Assembly: GCA_005800255.1 (NCBI GenBank) | Contig: SYGW01000008.1 | Coordinates: 1 to 17,747 of the forward strand | Length of the DNA: 17,747 nucleotides | Source of the DNA: Nitrospiraceae bacterium | GTDB taxonomy: Bacteria; Nitrospirota; Nitrospiria; Nitrospirales; Nitrospiraceae | Direction of reading: 5' to 3' | Notes under the pieces: model-generated | What the model was told of the DNA's origin: nothing | Databases searched by the model: none | The model's input: the letters and a program-made list of their open reading frames with translations, nothing else | Position numbers and translations under genes: made by a program | Part shown: positions 7,939-15,974 of the stretch, piece by piece | Layout: each line of letters begins with the position of its first letter | Numbering within the stretch: position 1 is the stretch's first letter

Positions 7939-8741
7939 AAACCACCGGACTTCGTCAATCCTTCGGGCGAGATGGGAAGCGGCGTAAAGCCGCCATGCAC
8001 CTCATCCCGAATTTGTTCACGACAGGGAACCTCTTTTGCGGCGTCTTTTCGATCCTGTCCGTGTTCAATGGAAACTACCTGATCGCAGCCATTGCCATCC
8101 TGGTGGCGATGATCTTCGACGTGCTCGATGGAAAATCCGCACGGTTGACGAATAGTACCAGCCATTTCGGCCTTGAGTACGACTCGCTGTCCGATGTGGT
8201 GTCCTTCGGGGTGGCTCCGGGCCTGTTGATTTATTCCTGGGCGCTCAGCGGACACGGGACATTCGGTATCGCCGTGATGTTTGCCTATGTCGCGATGGGT
8301 GCGGTCAGGCTGGCCCGGTTTAATTCGACGGCGGCTGTGGCGGACGGCAAGTACTTCACCGGCTTGGCGATTCCTGCTGCGGCAGGGGTCGTGGCCTCGC
8401 TCGTGGTGTTCGATCACTACAGCATGAAGATTGCGGCGGACGTGAAGCCCATCCTCGTTCTGGTGATGACGTTGGCTCTGTCGTTCCTGATGGTCAGCAC
8501 TATTAAGTATCGAAGCTTTAAAGATATGAAGTTCAGCGGCGGCCGTCACATTACTTATCTGGTGTGGGGGATTCTGGCCGTTATGCTTGTAGCCGCCTGG
8601 CCTCAAGTCATGTTGTTCGTCATTTTCGCTGGCTATGCCTTGCTCGGCCCGGCGGAACGGCTCGTCGGGTTTTTGTCCAAGATGGTCGTGAAACGGTCGC
8701 CGAGCAAGACCGAGCAGTCAGTGACAGGATCGAAGTTCTAG
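7935..8741 (+). CDS. pssA: CDP-diacylglycerol-serine O-phosphatidyltransferase
   Basis: 268 residues. It makes phosphatidylserine from CDP-diacylglycerol and serine, feeding Psd. The CDP-alcohol phosphotransferase signature DxxDGxxARx8GxxxDxxxD is complete at residues 62-87. Several membrane segments follow (about 95-115, 125-145, 150-175, 195-230). The start overlaps psd by 4 bp. The stop (8739-8741) is 2 nt before the first base of T-box Stem I, so this gene's 3' end and the leucine leader are contiguous. The C-terminal 20 or so residues are polar and probably cytoplasmic. Confidence 0.93.
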   Translation: MKTTGLRQSFGRDGKRRKAAMHLIPNLFTTGNLFCGVFSILSVFNGNYLIAAIAILVAMIFDVLDGKSARLTNSTSHFGLEYDSLSDVVSFGVAPGLLIYSWALSGHGTFGIAVMFAYVAMGAVRLARFNSTAAVADGKYFTGLAIPAAAGVVASLVVFDHYSMKIAADVKPILVLVMTLALSFLMVSTIKYRSFKDMKFSGGRHITYLVWGILAVMLVAAWPQVMLFVIFAGYALLGPAERLVGFLSKMVVKRSPSKTEQSVTGSKF

Positions 8742-8743
8742 AA

Positions 8744-9002
8744 GGCTGCGACGAGGAGTAGTAGGTAATTCGCATAGAAATCAAGAGAGCTGGCGGATGG
8801 TGCAAGCCAGCCTGTGCGTCGCCGAACTCGCCTCCGAGCCAGAATCCGTGAACCCCGAGTAATGGATTCCGTCTCGCCCCCGTAATAAGGCGGAATGAAG
8901 GGTTGTGGGCAGCGATACGTTGTTCATAGCTAAATCAGGGTGGTACCACGGAGCTTCTCGAGCCTCCGTCCCTGGGCGTGGGGATGGAGGCTTTTTGTTT
9001 TG
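8744..9002 (+). promoter_or_regulatory. T-box leader, leucine-specific (CUC specifier), controlling leuA
   Basis: A tRNA-sensing transcription attenuator. Stem I starts with GGCT...GAGG (8744-8756) paired to CCTC...AGCC (8831-8840). AGTA (8757-8760 or 8760-8763) faces GAA (8824-8826) as the loop-E motif, followed by the specifier CTC (8827-8829), a Leu codon. The upper stem pairs GGT/CGCATA with TGTGCG/GCC, and the distal AGAGAGC and GGTGCAAGCC motifs sit at 8785-8808. Stem II is GAATCC...GGATTC (8842-8869) with its own GTGAA/AGTAA loop. The T-box AGGGTGGTACCACGG is at 8937-8951; TGGT (8941-8944) complements the ACCA end of tRNA-Leu. The antiterminator pairs AGGG and ACGGAG with CTCCGT and CCCT (8964-8973). 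Uncharged tRNA-Leu should favour read-through into leuA. Confidence 0.92.
8961..9002 (+). terminator. T-box-controlled intrinsic terminator
   Basis: A 12-bp stem, AGCCTCCGTCCC (8961-8972) with GGGATGGAGGCT (8981-8992), including one G-U pair and an 8-nt loop, is followed by CTTTTTGTTTTG. Its 5' arm shares 8964-8973 with the antiterminator, so the two structures exclude each other. Confidence 0.92.
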
Positions 9003-9005
9003 TCG

Positions 9006-9133
9006 GCCGCTGGAAGCGGCTGCCAGCGTCGTTCTCGGCTCATCGAAATCCTCAACGTACCCCTGAGGGTACGCCTCCGGTTTCGATTCGCCTGCGGCCT
9101 TGCTGGACAACCGCTTTGAGTAGCCTCAAAGCG
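9006..9133. repeat. stem-loop cluster, REP-like intergenic element
   Basis: Between the T-box terminator and the leuA ribosome site are three consecutive inverted repeats: GCCGCT/AGCGGC (9006-9011/9015-9020), or alternatively CGCTGG/CCAGCG (9008-9013/9023-9028); GTACCC/GGGTAC (9057-9062/9067-9072) with an outer CGAAA/TTTCG arm (9044-9048/9081-9085); and a perfect 9-bp CGCTTTGAG/CTCAAAGCG (9112-9120/9125-9133) with a 4-nt loop. None has a T-run. The density of palindromes suggests a dispersed repeat element, but only one copy is visible here. Confidence 0.45.
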
Positions 9134-9153
9134 ATAGGGAGAAGGGGGAAACC

Positions 9154-10701
9154 ATGACCAGGATGATCAGGATTTTCGATACGACCCTGCGCGATGGTGA
9201 GCAATCGCCTGGCGCCAGCATGAATGTGGAAGAAAAGATCATGGTGGCGAAGCAACTGGCTCGCCTGGGAGTCGATATCATCGAAGCGGGGTTTGCCTAC
9301 AGTTCGCCGGGAGATTTTGAGGCAGTGCGGCGGATCGCGCAGGAGGTCGAAGGGCCGACGATTTGCAGCTTGGCTCGGGCTCGACCGGAGGATATCGATC
9401 GCGCCTGGGAGGCCTTGAAGGGGGCCCCCAAGGTCCGTATCCATACGTTTCTCTCGACGTCGGATATCCATTTGAAACATCAGTTCAGGATGACGCGCGA
9501 CGAGGCGAAGAAGCGCGCGGTGGAAATGGTGCAACGGGCGAGGGGCTACGTGGACGATGTGGAGTTTTCGCCCATGGATGCCAGCCGCTCCGATCCCGCC
9601 TATCTCTATGAAGTGATCGAGGCGGTGATTGCCGCGGGAGCCGGGACGATCAATATTCCCGATACGGTTGGCTATGCGGTGCCGCAGGAGTTCGGCAAGC
9701 TCATCCGTGGCATTCGCGAACAGGTGCCGAACAGTTCGCAGGCGGTGATCTCCGTCCATTGTCACAATGACCTCGGTCTCGCTGTGGGGAACAGTTTGGC
9801 GGCGGTGTTCGAGGGGGCGGGCCAGGTCGAGTGCACGATCAATGGAATCGGCGAGCGGGCCGGGAATACGGCGTTGGAAGAAATCGTCATGGGGCTTCGC
9901 ACCAGGAAAGACTTCTATCAAGCCGACACGAAGATTCGCACCGAAGAGATTTCGAAAACCAGCCGATTGGTCAGCAAGATCACCGGCATGGTGGTGCAGC
10001 CGAACAAGGCGATCGTCGGGGCGAACGCCTTTTCCCATACGTCCGGCATCCATCAGGACGGGCTGCTGAAGGACAAGACGACCTATGAAATTATGAAGCC
10101 GGAGACGATCGGGCTGGTCGAGAGCAAGATGGTTATGGGGAAACTCTCGGGGCGGCATGCGTTTCGTCAGCGGTTGGTGGAATTGGGCTATACCCTCTCG
10201 GACGCGGAGGTCAACCGCGCGTTCGAGCGGTTCAAGAAGCTAGCCGATCAGAAGAAAGAGATCTATGAAGAGGATCTCGAAGTCATTGTCTCCGAAGAGC
10301 TGGCTAAAATGGCCGATCGGATCACCTTGAAGTCGTTCCATGTGGCCAGCGGGACGGATCAGGTGCCGACCGCCACGGTCGAACTCGAGTTTGACGGACG
10401 GACGATCACGCAGACCGGGACCGGCGATGGGCCGGTGGACGCGATCTATCGGACGATTGCCGCCATCACGCAGACGAAGAGTACGCTCCTCATGTATGCC
10501 GTCAAGGCGATTACGGGCGGGACCGATGCGCAGGGCGAAGTCTCGGTTCGGGTGCAGGAAGAGGGCCGCACCGTGTCAGGCCATGGGGCGGATACGGATA
10601 TCATTATGGCCTCGGCGCGGGCCTATTTGAACGCACTGAACAAGCTCTCCTATTTGGCGGGAAAGCAGGCGCAGGGCGAACAGAAGGTGAACTTGATTTA
10701 G
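9154..10701 (+). CDS. leuA: 2-isopropylmalate synthase
   Basis: 515 residues. It condenses acetyl-CoA with 2-oxoisovalerate, the committed step of leucine synthesis. The HMGL-like TIM barrel starts with [16 protein letters not shown] (residues 5-20); the metal-binding HCHNDLG begins at H202; [11 protein letters not shown] and the SGIHQDG loop follow. The C-terminal LeuA regulatory domain (about 385-510, with the [23 protein letters not shown] segment) is where leucine feedback binds in this family. A purine-rich AAGGGGG (9142-9148) lies 5 nt before the ATG. Expression should be set by the T-box leader upstream. The C-terminal domain is full length, so both transcriptional and allosteric leucine control are expected. 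Citramalate or homocitrate synthase is a less likely reading. Confidence 0.95.
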   Translation: MTRMIRIFDTTLRDGEQSPGASMNVEEKIMVAKQLARLGVDIIEAGFAYSSPGDFEAVRRIAQEVEGPTICSLARARPEDIDRAWEALKGAPKVRIHTFLSTSDIHLKHQFRMTRDEAKKRAVEMVQRARGYVDDVEFSPMDASRSDPAYLYEVIEAVIAAGAGTINIPDTVGYAVPQEFGKLIRGIREQVPNSSQAVISVHCHNDLGLAVGNSLAAVFEGAGQVECTINGIGERAGNTALEEIVMGLRTRKDFYQADTKIRTEEISKTSRLVSKITGMVVQPNKAIVGANAFSHTSGIHQDGLLKDKTTYEIMKPETIGLVESKMVMGKLSGRHAFRQRLVELGYTLSDAEVNRAFERFKKLADQKKEIYEEDLEVIVSEELAKMADRITLKSFHVASGTDQVPTATVELEFDGRTITQTGTGDGPVDAIYRTIAAITQTKSTLLMYAVKAITGGTDAQGEVSVRVQEEGRTVSGHGADTDIIMASARAYLNALNKLSYLAGKQAQGEQKVNLI

Positions 10702-10724
10702 CGAAAGTAGCCACGGTAGAGTCA

Positions 10725-10745
10725 CCGGCTCCAGTCCGGGGCCGG
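10725..10745 (+). repeat. stem-loop between leuA and the cupin gene
   Basis: CCGGCTCC (10725-10732) pairs with GGGGCCGG (10738-10745), one G-U pair, around a 5-nt loop. There is no T-run, so it is more likely an mRNA processing or stability element than a terminator. Confidence 0.4.
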
Positions 10746-10760
10746 AACCTATTGTTGGCT

Positions 10761-10766
10761 GGGAGG
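10761..10766 (+). promoter_or_regulatory. ribosome binding site of the cupin gene
   Basis: GGGAGG lies 6 nt before GTG 10773. The longer frame starts with TTG at 10752, upstream of this site, so GTG 10773 is chosen. Confidence 0.65.
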
Positions 10767-10772
10767 CGCTCC

Positions 10773-11135
10773 GTGGTTCATGTCACCCTGGCAGATCGGC
10801 AGGATTTCCTGGCCGGCGACCATACAGTCCTGCGAGAGCTGCTGCATCCGGCCAAACAACCGCTCGCGGTTGGCTATAGCTTGGCGCAGGGGACCCTGGC
10901 TCCCGGCACCCGCTCGAAACGGCATAGGCTGACATCTTCAGAGGTCTATTACATTATTGTCGGGTCCGGGCGATTGACGGTGGACGATTCGGTCGTTTCG
11001 GTAGCGCCTGGTTCCGTCGTCTATGTGCCCCCCGGAGGCATACAGTCTCTGGAAAATAACGGACCCACTGCCATCGAGTTTCTCTGTTTGGTCGATCCAG
11101 CTTGGCGGTTGGAGGATGAGGAAGTGCTGGAGTAG
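10773..11135 (+). CDS. small single-domain cupin protein
   Basis: 120 residues from GTG 10773. The cupin fold is shown by motif 1, [22 protein letters not shown] (residues about 45-66, with His and Glu at likely metal positions), and motif 2, [17 protein letters not shown] (about 79-95). Motif 1 has one clear histidine rather than the usual HxH, so metal binding may be altered. Cupins of this size range from isomerases to small-molecule-binding regulators, and no specific reaction can be assigned. The gene sits between leuA (71 bp away) and leuB (41 bp away) in the same direction, so it is probably co-expressed with leucine synthesis. Confidence 0.8.
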   Translation: MVHVTLADRQDFLAGDHTVLRELLHPAKQPLAVGYSLAQGTLAPGTRSKRHRLTSSEVYYIIVGSGRLTVDDSVVSVAPGSVVYVPPGGIQSLENNGPTAIEFLCLVDPAWRLEDEEVLE

Positions 11136-11176
11136 AGGTCCTTGCGGTCATCACTTACAACGAGGGAGAGTGGTCT

Positions 11177-12250
11177 GTGAAGGCGAAGATTGCCGTATTA
11201 GCTGGCGATGGAGTGGGCCGGGAGATTGTGCCGGAGGCCGTGAAGATATTGAAGGCTGTCGCTGAGAAGTTTCAGCACCAGTTCGAGTTCGTCTCCGGCG
11301 ATGTCGGCGGTCAGGCTCTCGATAAAGTGGGGGTGCCGCTTCCTCAGGAGACCTTGACCCTGGCTAAGCAGAGCGATGCCGTCTTGCTCGGCGCGGTCGG
11401 CGGCCCCAAGTGGGAGAGGCTGGAATATAGTTTGCGCCCGGAGCGAGCGTTGTTGGGGTTGCGCGAGCACCTGGGGCTCTACGCGAATTTACGCCCGGCG
11501 AAGTTATATCCCATGCTGGCCGATGCCTCCACGCTGAAGCGCGAAGTGATTGACGGCATCGACATCCTCGTCATTCGGGAGCTGACCGGCGGTATCTACT
11601 TCGGGAAGCCCAAAGGGATTGAGAAGCTGCCGAACGGGAGCGAGCGAGGGTTCAATACCGAGGTCTACACCACGGAGGAAATCCAACGCATTGCGAAAGT
11701 GGCGTTCGAAGCGGCCAGAAAACGCCGGAAGAAGGTGATGTCGGTCGATAAAGCGAACGTGCTGGAATCGTCCGAGCTCTGGCGCCGTGTGGTCATCGAG
11801 ACCCATAAAGACTATCAGGATGTGGAGTTGAGCCATATCTACGTCGACAATGCGGCGATGCAACTCGTGCGCAACCCGAAGCAGTTCGATGTGATGCTGT
11901 GCAATAATATTTTCGGCGACATTCTGAGCGATGAAGCGGCGATGTTGACCGGTTCCATCGGCATGTTACCCTCTGCCAGTGTCGGGTCGCAGGTCGGGCT
12001 GTTCGAACCGATTCACGGCAGCGCGCCGGACATCGCCGAGAAGAATCTGGCGAATCCCATTGCGACGATTGCCTCGGCTGCCATGCTGTTGTCCTATGCC
12101 TTCAAGTTGGACAAGGAAGCGGAAGCCATCGAGCAGGCGATCGTCAAAGCCCTCGAGCTGGGTTATCGCACGAAAGATATTCATAGCCCAGGGACCCGTC
12201 TCGTCGGGACGACGGAGATGGGCGAGGCCATTCTGCGAAATCTGAATTAG
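11177..12250 (+). CDS. leuB: 3-isopropylmalate dehydrogenase
   Basis: 357 residues from GTG, with GAGGGAG (11162-11168) 8 nt upstream. It oxidatively decarboxylates 3-isopropylmalate with NAD in leucine synthesis. Seen: [12 protein letters not shown] near the N-terminus, the substrate loop [36 protein letters not shown] (catalytic Tyr), [11 protein letters not shown] (catalytic Lys), [10 protein letters not shown] and [20 protein letters not shown] (metal Asp residues), and the C-terminal [13 protein letters not shown] nucleotide loop. These loops separate it from isocitrate and tartrate dehydrogenases. leuC and leuD, needed for the intervening isomerisation, are not in the window. Confidence 0.96.
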   Translation: MKAKIAVLAGDGVGREIVPEAVKILKAVAEKFQHQFEFVSGDVGGQALDKVGVPLPQETLTLAKQSDAVLLGAVGGPKWERLEYSLRPERALLGLREHLGLYANLRPAKLYPMLADASTLKREVIDGIDILVIRELTGGIYFGKPKGIEKLPNGSERGFNTEVYTTEEIQRIAKVAFEAARKRRKKVMSVDKANVLESSELWRRVVIETHKDYQDVELSHIYVDNAAMQLVRNPKQFDVMLCNNIFGDILSDEAAMLTGSIGMLPSASVGSQVGLFEPIHGSAPDIAEKNLANPIATIASAAMLLSYAFKLDKEAEAIEQAIVKALELGYRTKDIHSPGTRLVGTTEMGEAILRNLN

Positions 12251-12268
12251 CCGAGACGATTGAGCCAG

Positions 12269-13474
12269 ATGAGCACAGATCTCAAAGTCCGATCGATCAG
12301 GACCCTGGCCGGCACCGGCGAGCCAGGCTGGTCCGGTGACGGGGGGGCGGCCCTCGCGGCTTGCCTGAATGAGCCGAAGAGTCTTACGCTCGATGCAGCG
12401 GGCAACCTGTTCATCGCCGACTCCGAGAACCATGTCGTCAGGAAGATCGACCGGAAGACCAACTGCATCAGCACGGTCGCGGGTTTTATCCAGGGGATTG
12501 AGCCAGTCGCAGCGCCGGTTGCGCCAACTCCCGTGATGGATGGAGCGGAGGACGATCCGTTTGCCGAAAGCGATTCGGTCGCGTCTCATGCCTTTACGCA
12601 ACAGACGGATTTAAGCGGGACCGTTCGTTACGTGGTGGCTGGGACCGCGCCGGCTAAACGGTTCAGCGGCGATGGGGGCCCTGCCGGTCAAGCCCTGCTG
12701 AACTTTCCGACCGCAGTAGCGGTCGATCAGGCCGGACACCTCTATATTGCGGACACGTTGAACCATCGGGTGCGGCGGGTGGATGCGATGACAGGGGTGA
12801 TCACGACCGTTGCAGGGGTTGGGCTGCCTCGCTATTCCGGTGACGGAGGTTTGGCGGCCGAAGCAGGGTTGAATGAACCGGCGGCCCTGGTGGTGAGTGA
12901 CGGGGGCGTCCTCTATATTGCAGATCAAAGCAATAATCGTGTGAGGGCGGTCGATTTGGCCACAGGGATGATTCGCACGGTCGCAGGAACAGGCACGGCT
13001 GCGTATAATGGAGATGGCATGGCTGCGACGGAAACCGGCTTGGCCGGCCCCGGCGGATTGGCGCTCGCGTCAGACGGCACCCTTTTCATCGCCGATAGCT
13101 TTAGCGGAAGGATCCGGGCGGTCGATTCCGTCACTGGCTTCATCAGGACGGTGGTGGGAGGCGGCGGTGAATATCGTTATCAGGGGCCGGATGAACCGCC
13201 CGGCAACAGCCTCTCCCGGCCATCGGGCATGACGCTGGATGAGCAGGGGAACATTTTCTTTACCGATTCGGATAATCATCTGGTGCGGCGATGGGATCGG
13301 GCTACCAAGCTGATTGAGCGTGTCGCCGGTGTAGGTACGGCCAGTTATGGGGGCGACGGGGGAGCGGCCCCCGACGCTAGCTTAAGTTATCCATTTGGAA
13401 TCGTGATGGATCGATCCGGGCATCTGCTCGTGGCCGATACCTTCAATCATCGTATTCGTGAGATCTCGTTGTAG
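12269..13474 (+). CDS. NHL-repeat six-bladed beta-propeller protein
   Basis: 401 residues from ATG 12269; TTG 12260 is an alternative and neither has a clear ribosome site. Six repeats of about 57 residues contain the pattern AGxGxxxxxGDGGxAxxAxLxxP...DxxGxLYIADxxNHRVRxVD, at roughly 10-70, 120-180, 180-237, 237-295, 295-352 and 353-401, which would close a six-bladed propeller. Between blades 1 and 2 is a 45-residue Pro/Ala/acidic insertion (about 73-117). There is no signal peptide or catalytic motif, so binding or scaffolding in the cytoplasm is the cautious reading. It lies 18 bp after leuB and 15 bp before asd in the same direction. The specific role is unknown. Confidence 0.85.
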   Translation: MSTDLKVRSIRTLAGTGEPGWSGDGGAALAACLNEPKSLTLDAAGNLFIADSENHVVRKIDRKTNCISTVAGFIQGIEPVAAPVAPTPVMDGAEDDPFAESDSVASHAFTQQTDLSGTVRYVVAGTAPAKRFSGDGGPAGQALLNFPTAVAVDQAGHLYIADTLNHRVRRVDAMTGVITTVAGVGLPRYSGDGGLAAEAGLNEPAALVVSDGGVLYIADQSNNRVRAVDLATGMIRTVAGTGTAAYNGDGMAATETGLAGPGGLALASDGTLFIADSFSGRIRAVDSVTGFIRTVVGGGGEYRYQGPDEPPGNSLSRPSGMTLDEQGNIFFTDSDNHLVRRWDRATKLIERVAGVGTASYGGDGGAAPDASLSYPFGIVMDRSGHLLVADTFNHRIREISL

Positions 13475-13489
13475 GTAGGATCAAGGCGT

Positions 13490-14506
13490 ATGTTAAAAAA
13501 GAAAACAGGCTATGTCGTGGCGATCGTCGGTGCAACAGGGGCAGTCGGGACCGAAATGATCGAGGTGCTTGAGGAACGAAAGTTCCCCGTCTCACGGTTG
13601 GTCCCCCTCGCGTCCACTCGTTCTGCCGGCGGGATGGTGACGTTCGAGGGAGACGAAGTGCCGATCGAAGTTTTGACGAAGGACTCGTTTGCGGGTGTGG
13701 ATATCGCGCTTTTTTCCGCCGGGGCGGATCTCAGTCGGGAGTTTTCGCCGATCGCGGTCAAGGCCGGGGCGGTGGTGATCGATAATAGCGCCGCCTGGCG
13801 GATGACCCCTGAGGTGCCGCTCGTGGTGCCAGAAGTGAATGCCCACGACATCTCACGGCATAAGGGCATCATCGCGAATCCGAACTGCTCCACGATTCAG
13901 ATGGTCGTGGCGCTGAAACCTCTACATGATCAGGCGAGGATCAAGCGGATTGTCGTCACGACCTTTCAGTCCGTGTCCGGCACGGGGAAAGACGCCATGG
14001 ATGAGCTGATGGAGCAGTGCCAGGACTTGCTCAGTTTCAAGCAGTCGGATCCCAAGGTCTATCCCTATCAGATCGCCTTCAATTGTCTGCCGCAGATCGA
14101 CGAGTTCCTGCCGTCCGGCTATACGAAGGAAGAGATGAAGATGGTCGATGAGACGAGAAAGATCATGGGCGACCAGTCGATCCATGTGACGGCGACGACG
14201 GTGCGGGTCCCGGTCTATGTCGGCCATTCGGAAGCCATCAATATCGAGACGGAGCGGAAGCTCACGGTGAACGAGGCCCGCGCGATTCTGTCGACCGCGC
14301 CAGGCGTGCTGCTCTACGACGATCCGGCACATAAGATCTACCCGATGCCGCTGGATGTTGCGGGGAAGGACGAGGTCTACGTCGGCCGTATTCGTGAAGA
14401 TGAGTCGATCTCAAACGGCCTGAATATCTGGGTCGTGGCGGATAATTTGCGCAAAGGGGCCGCCCTCAATGCGGTGCAAATCGCAGAACATTTGATCAAA
14501 GGCTGA
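13490..14506 (+). CDS. asd: aspartate-semialdehyde dehydrogenase
   Basis: 338 residues. It reduces aspartyl phosphate to aspartate semialdehyde with NADPH, feeding lysine/diaminopimelate, threonine and methionine. The N-terminal Rossmann motif is VAIVGATGAVGTEM (residues 9-22); the catalytic cysteine is C133 in ANPNCSTIQMV; FQSVSGTGKDAMDEL and the HVTATTVRVPVYVGHSEAI segment with the acid-base His follow. The spacing and motifs are those of the bacterial Gram-positive-type/archetypal Asd family. Its stop shares one base with the start of the DUF2905 gene (TGATG), so translational coupling is likely. Confidence 0.95.
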   Translation: MLKKKTGYVVAIVGATGAVGTEMIEVLEERKFPVSRLVPLASTRSAGGMVTFEGDEVPIEVLTKDSFAGVDIALFSAGADLSREFSPIAVKAGAVVIDNSAAWRMTPEVPLVVPEVNAHDISRHKGIIANPNCSTIQMVVALKPLHDQARIKRIVVTTFQSVSGTGKDAMDELMEQCQDLLSFKQSDPKVYPYQIAFNCLPQIDEFLPSGYTKEEMKMVDETRKIMGDQSIHVTATTVRVPVYVGHSEAINIETERKLTVNEARAILSTAPGVLLYDDPAHKIYPMPLDVAGKDEVYVGRIREDESISNGLNIWVVADNLRKGAALNAVQIAEHLIKG

Positions 14507-14760
14507 TGGCTGAGTGGGGGAGTCTCGGTAAAGTTTTCATCGGAATCGGGCTCTGCGTGGCCCTGGTGGGTGTGCTGTTGTTGATGGCAGACCGCGTCCC
14601 GGGAGTGGGGCATCTCCTGGGCTGGTTCGGTAAGCTGCCAGGCGACATCTCCATTCGGCGGGAGAACTTCAGTTTCTCATTTCCTCTTGCCACCAGCTTG
14701 CTCCTCAGTATCATCTTCAGTCTGGTATTCTATTTCATTACATGGATCTTTCGCCGATGA
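14506..14760 (+). CDS. DUF2905-type small membrane protein
   Basis: 84 residues. Two predicted membrane helices (about 8-28 and 60-81) flank a short loop, GWFGKLPGDISIRRENFSFSFPL; the LPGDI(x)I(x)RE pattern is the hallmark of the DUF2905 family. Function is not known for the family. The start overlaps the asd stop by one base, and its own stop (TGA 14758-14760) overlaps the next start (ATGA), so it is translated as part of a coupled run. Confidence 0.85.
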   Translation: MAEWGSLGKVFIGIGLCVALVGVLLLMADRVPGVGHLLGWFGKLPGDISIRRENFSFSFPLATSLLLSIIFSLVFYFITWIFRR

Positions 14761-15974
14761 GACAACGAGGGGCAGGACTGTGCCGCGCCATGATTGTGGC
14801 AGGGGCCTGTCTGTTCAGCTTCGTTGCTGAAGCCGGGGCGGCGCCGTCGATCCGGGTGCTGCTCTCGGCCGATGTGGCACAGCTCAATGTCCGCGCCGAT
14901 CGTTCCCTCTGGGTGACGGATGCCAAGGGCCGTGGTCAGGCGATGCGTGCGGCGGTTCATGTGGCGGCAGAGGGAACGGGGTTCGTGCTGAATGGCGTCT
15001 TCATGCGGACGGATCGGCTGACGTTGGGTGGCGGAGAGAGCGGTCTTACGCTGATCTTCCCGCGGGCTGCGAAAAAGCCCAATGGGGCGGCGGTGCTATC
15101 GGGCGACTTCGGCACGGAGATTTCGGTGAGCGGCCTCGTGTCCCTTGTGCGAAAGGGGAAGGGGTTTCTCGTTATCAATCGGGTGGATTTTGAAGAGTAC
15201 ATCAAGGGGGTGGTTCCCGCTGAGGTCAGCTCGACTTGGCACCCGGAAATGTTGAAGACTCAGGCGGTGGCAGCCAGGACCTATGCGCTCTATCAGCAGA
15301 TGCTGAGCGGGAAGCGCGAGTACGACGTGGCGGCCACGGTGCAAGACCAAGTCTATCGCGGGAAGCAGGGGATCGACGCCGGGATTTTGCGTGCGGTCGA
15401 GGAAACCAGAGGCTTGGTCGTGACCTATCAGGATGCGCCGATCTATGCCGCCTTTTCTTCGACGGCCGCTGGGCTGACGGAAGATGCGATGAATGTATGG
15501 TCGAAAGAATATCCCTATCTCAAGGGGGTGGAGTGCCCCTTCGATCTTGCGTCGCCCAATTATCAATGGAAATCCTCGTTCAGGGTCGACACCCTTGAGC
15601 TGAATTTGCGGCAGCAGGGTTTCTCTGTGGGGAGGATTTCCACGATGGCGCCCATCTCGTTTAGCCGCGGGGGGCGAGTCGCGAAGCTGCGTATTCTTCA
15701 TTCGGGCGGAGAATTGATCCTTCGTGGAGAAGAGCTGCGGAAGGCGGTCGGGTATACCATCATTCCCAGCACGCAGTTTGCTATCGAGTCCATGGGCCGC
15801 GATGTGGTGTTGTCCGGCTATGGCGCGGGCCATGCCGTCGGGATGTGCCAGTGGGGCGCCAAGGAACTGGCCGAGCTGGGCTATCACTTCTCGACGATTC
15901 TTCAGTATTATTATCCCGGCACCGAAGTGCAGAATATGACGCTGGTCAAACCTCCGATTCCTCCTTCTCCCTGA
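14757..15974 (+). CDS. SpoIID/LytB-domain exported protein
   Basis: 405 residues from ATG 14757, which overlaps the preceding stop as ATGA. ATG 14742 would add five residues but overlaps more. The N-terminus is a signal peptide: basic MRQRGAGLCR, hydrophobic AMIVAGACLFSFVA, then AEAGAAPS as a plausible cleavage site. The SpoIID domain covers about residues 130-390, with EYIKGVVPAEV, TQAVAARTYAL, YAAFSSTAAGLTED and the C-terminal GYGAGHAVGMCQWGAKELAE. In Bacillus, SpoIID is a lytic transglycosylase and LytB an amidase enhancer. In non-sporulating bacteria the domain is thought to act on cell-wall peptidoglycan, so a periplasmic wall-remodelling role is inferred. Its stop overlaps the queA start. 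Confidence 0.88.
   Translation: MRQRGAGLCRAMIVAGACLFSFVAEAGAAPSIRVLLSADVAQLNVRADRSLWVTDAKGRGQAMRAAVHVAAEGTGFVLNGVFMRTDRLTLGGGESGLTLIFPRAAKKPNGAAVLSGDFGTEISVSGLVSLVRKGKGFLVINRVDFEEYIKGVVPAEVSSTWHPEMLKTQAVAARTYALYQQMLSGKREYDVAATVQDQVYRGKQGIDAGILRAVEETRGLVVTYQDAPIYAAFSSTAAGLTEDAMNVWSKEYPYLKGVECPFDLASPNYQWKSSFRVDTLELNLRQQGFSVGRISTMAPISFSRGGRVAKLRILHSGGELILRGEELRKAVGYTIIPSTQFAIESMGRDVVLSGYGAGHAVGMCQWGAKELAELGYHFSTILQYYYPGTEVQNMTLVKPPIPPSP

Noticed and set aside
7638..8606. 322-residue minus-strand frame across psd and pssA
   Set aside because: Both plus-strand genes are confidently identified and this frame has only shadow-like composition with no motif or ribosome site.
8600..8740. A promoter for the T-box inside the pssA 3' end
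   Set aside because: I found only weak pairs such as TTGTTC and TATGCC with 15-bp spacing, too poor to report as a feature.
9052..10158. 368-residue open frame on the minus strand opposite leuA
   Set aside because: It lies antisense to a fully conserved leuA, is rich in R/H/D/P as expected for a shadow of a GC-rich gene, and resembles no family.
12260..13474. Repetitive DNA in the NHL gene as a possible tandem repeat or CRISPR
   Set aside because: The periodicity comes from degenerate protein repeats of about 57 residues; there are no identical direct repeats with unique spacers.
15845..15973. Longer queA frame beginning at 15845
   Set aside because: It overlaps 130 bp of the SpoIID gene in another frame; QueA homology starts at ATG 15974.
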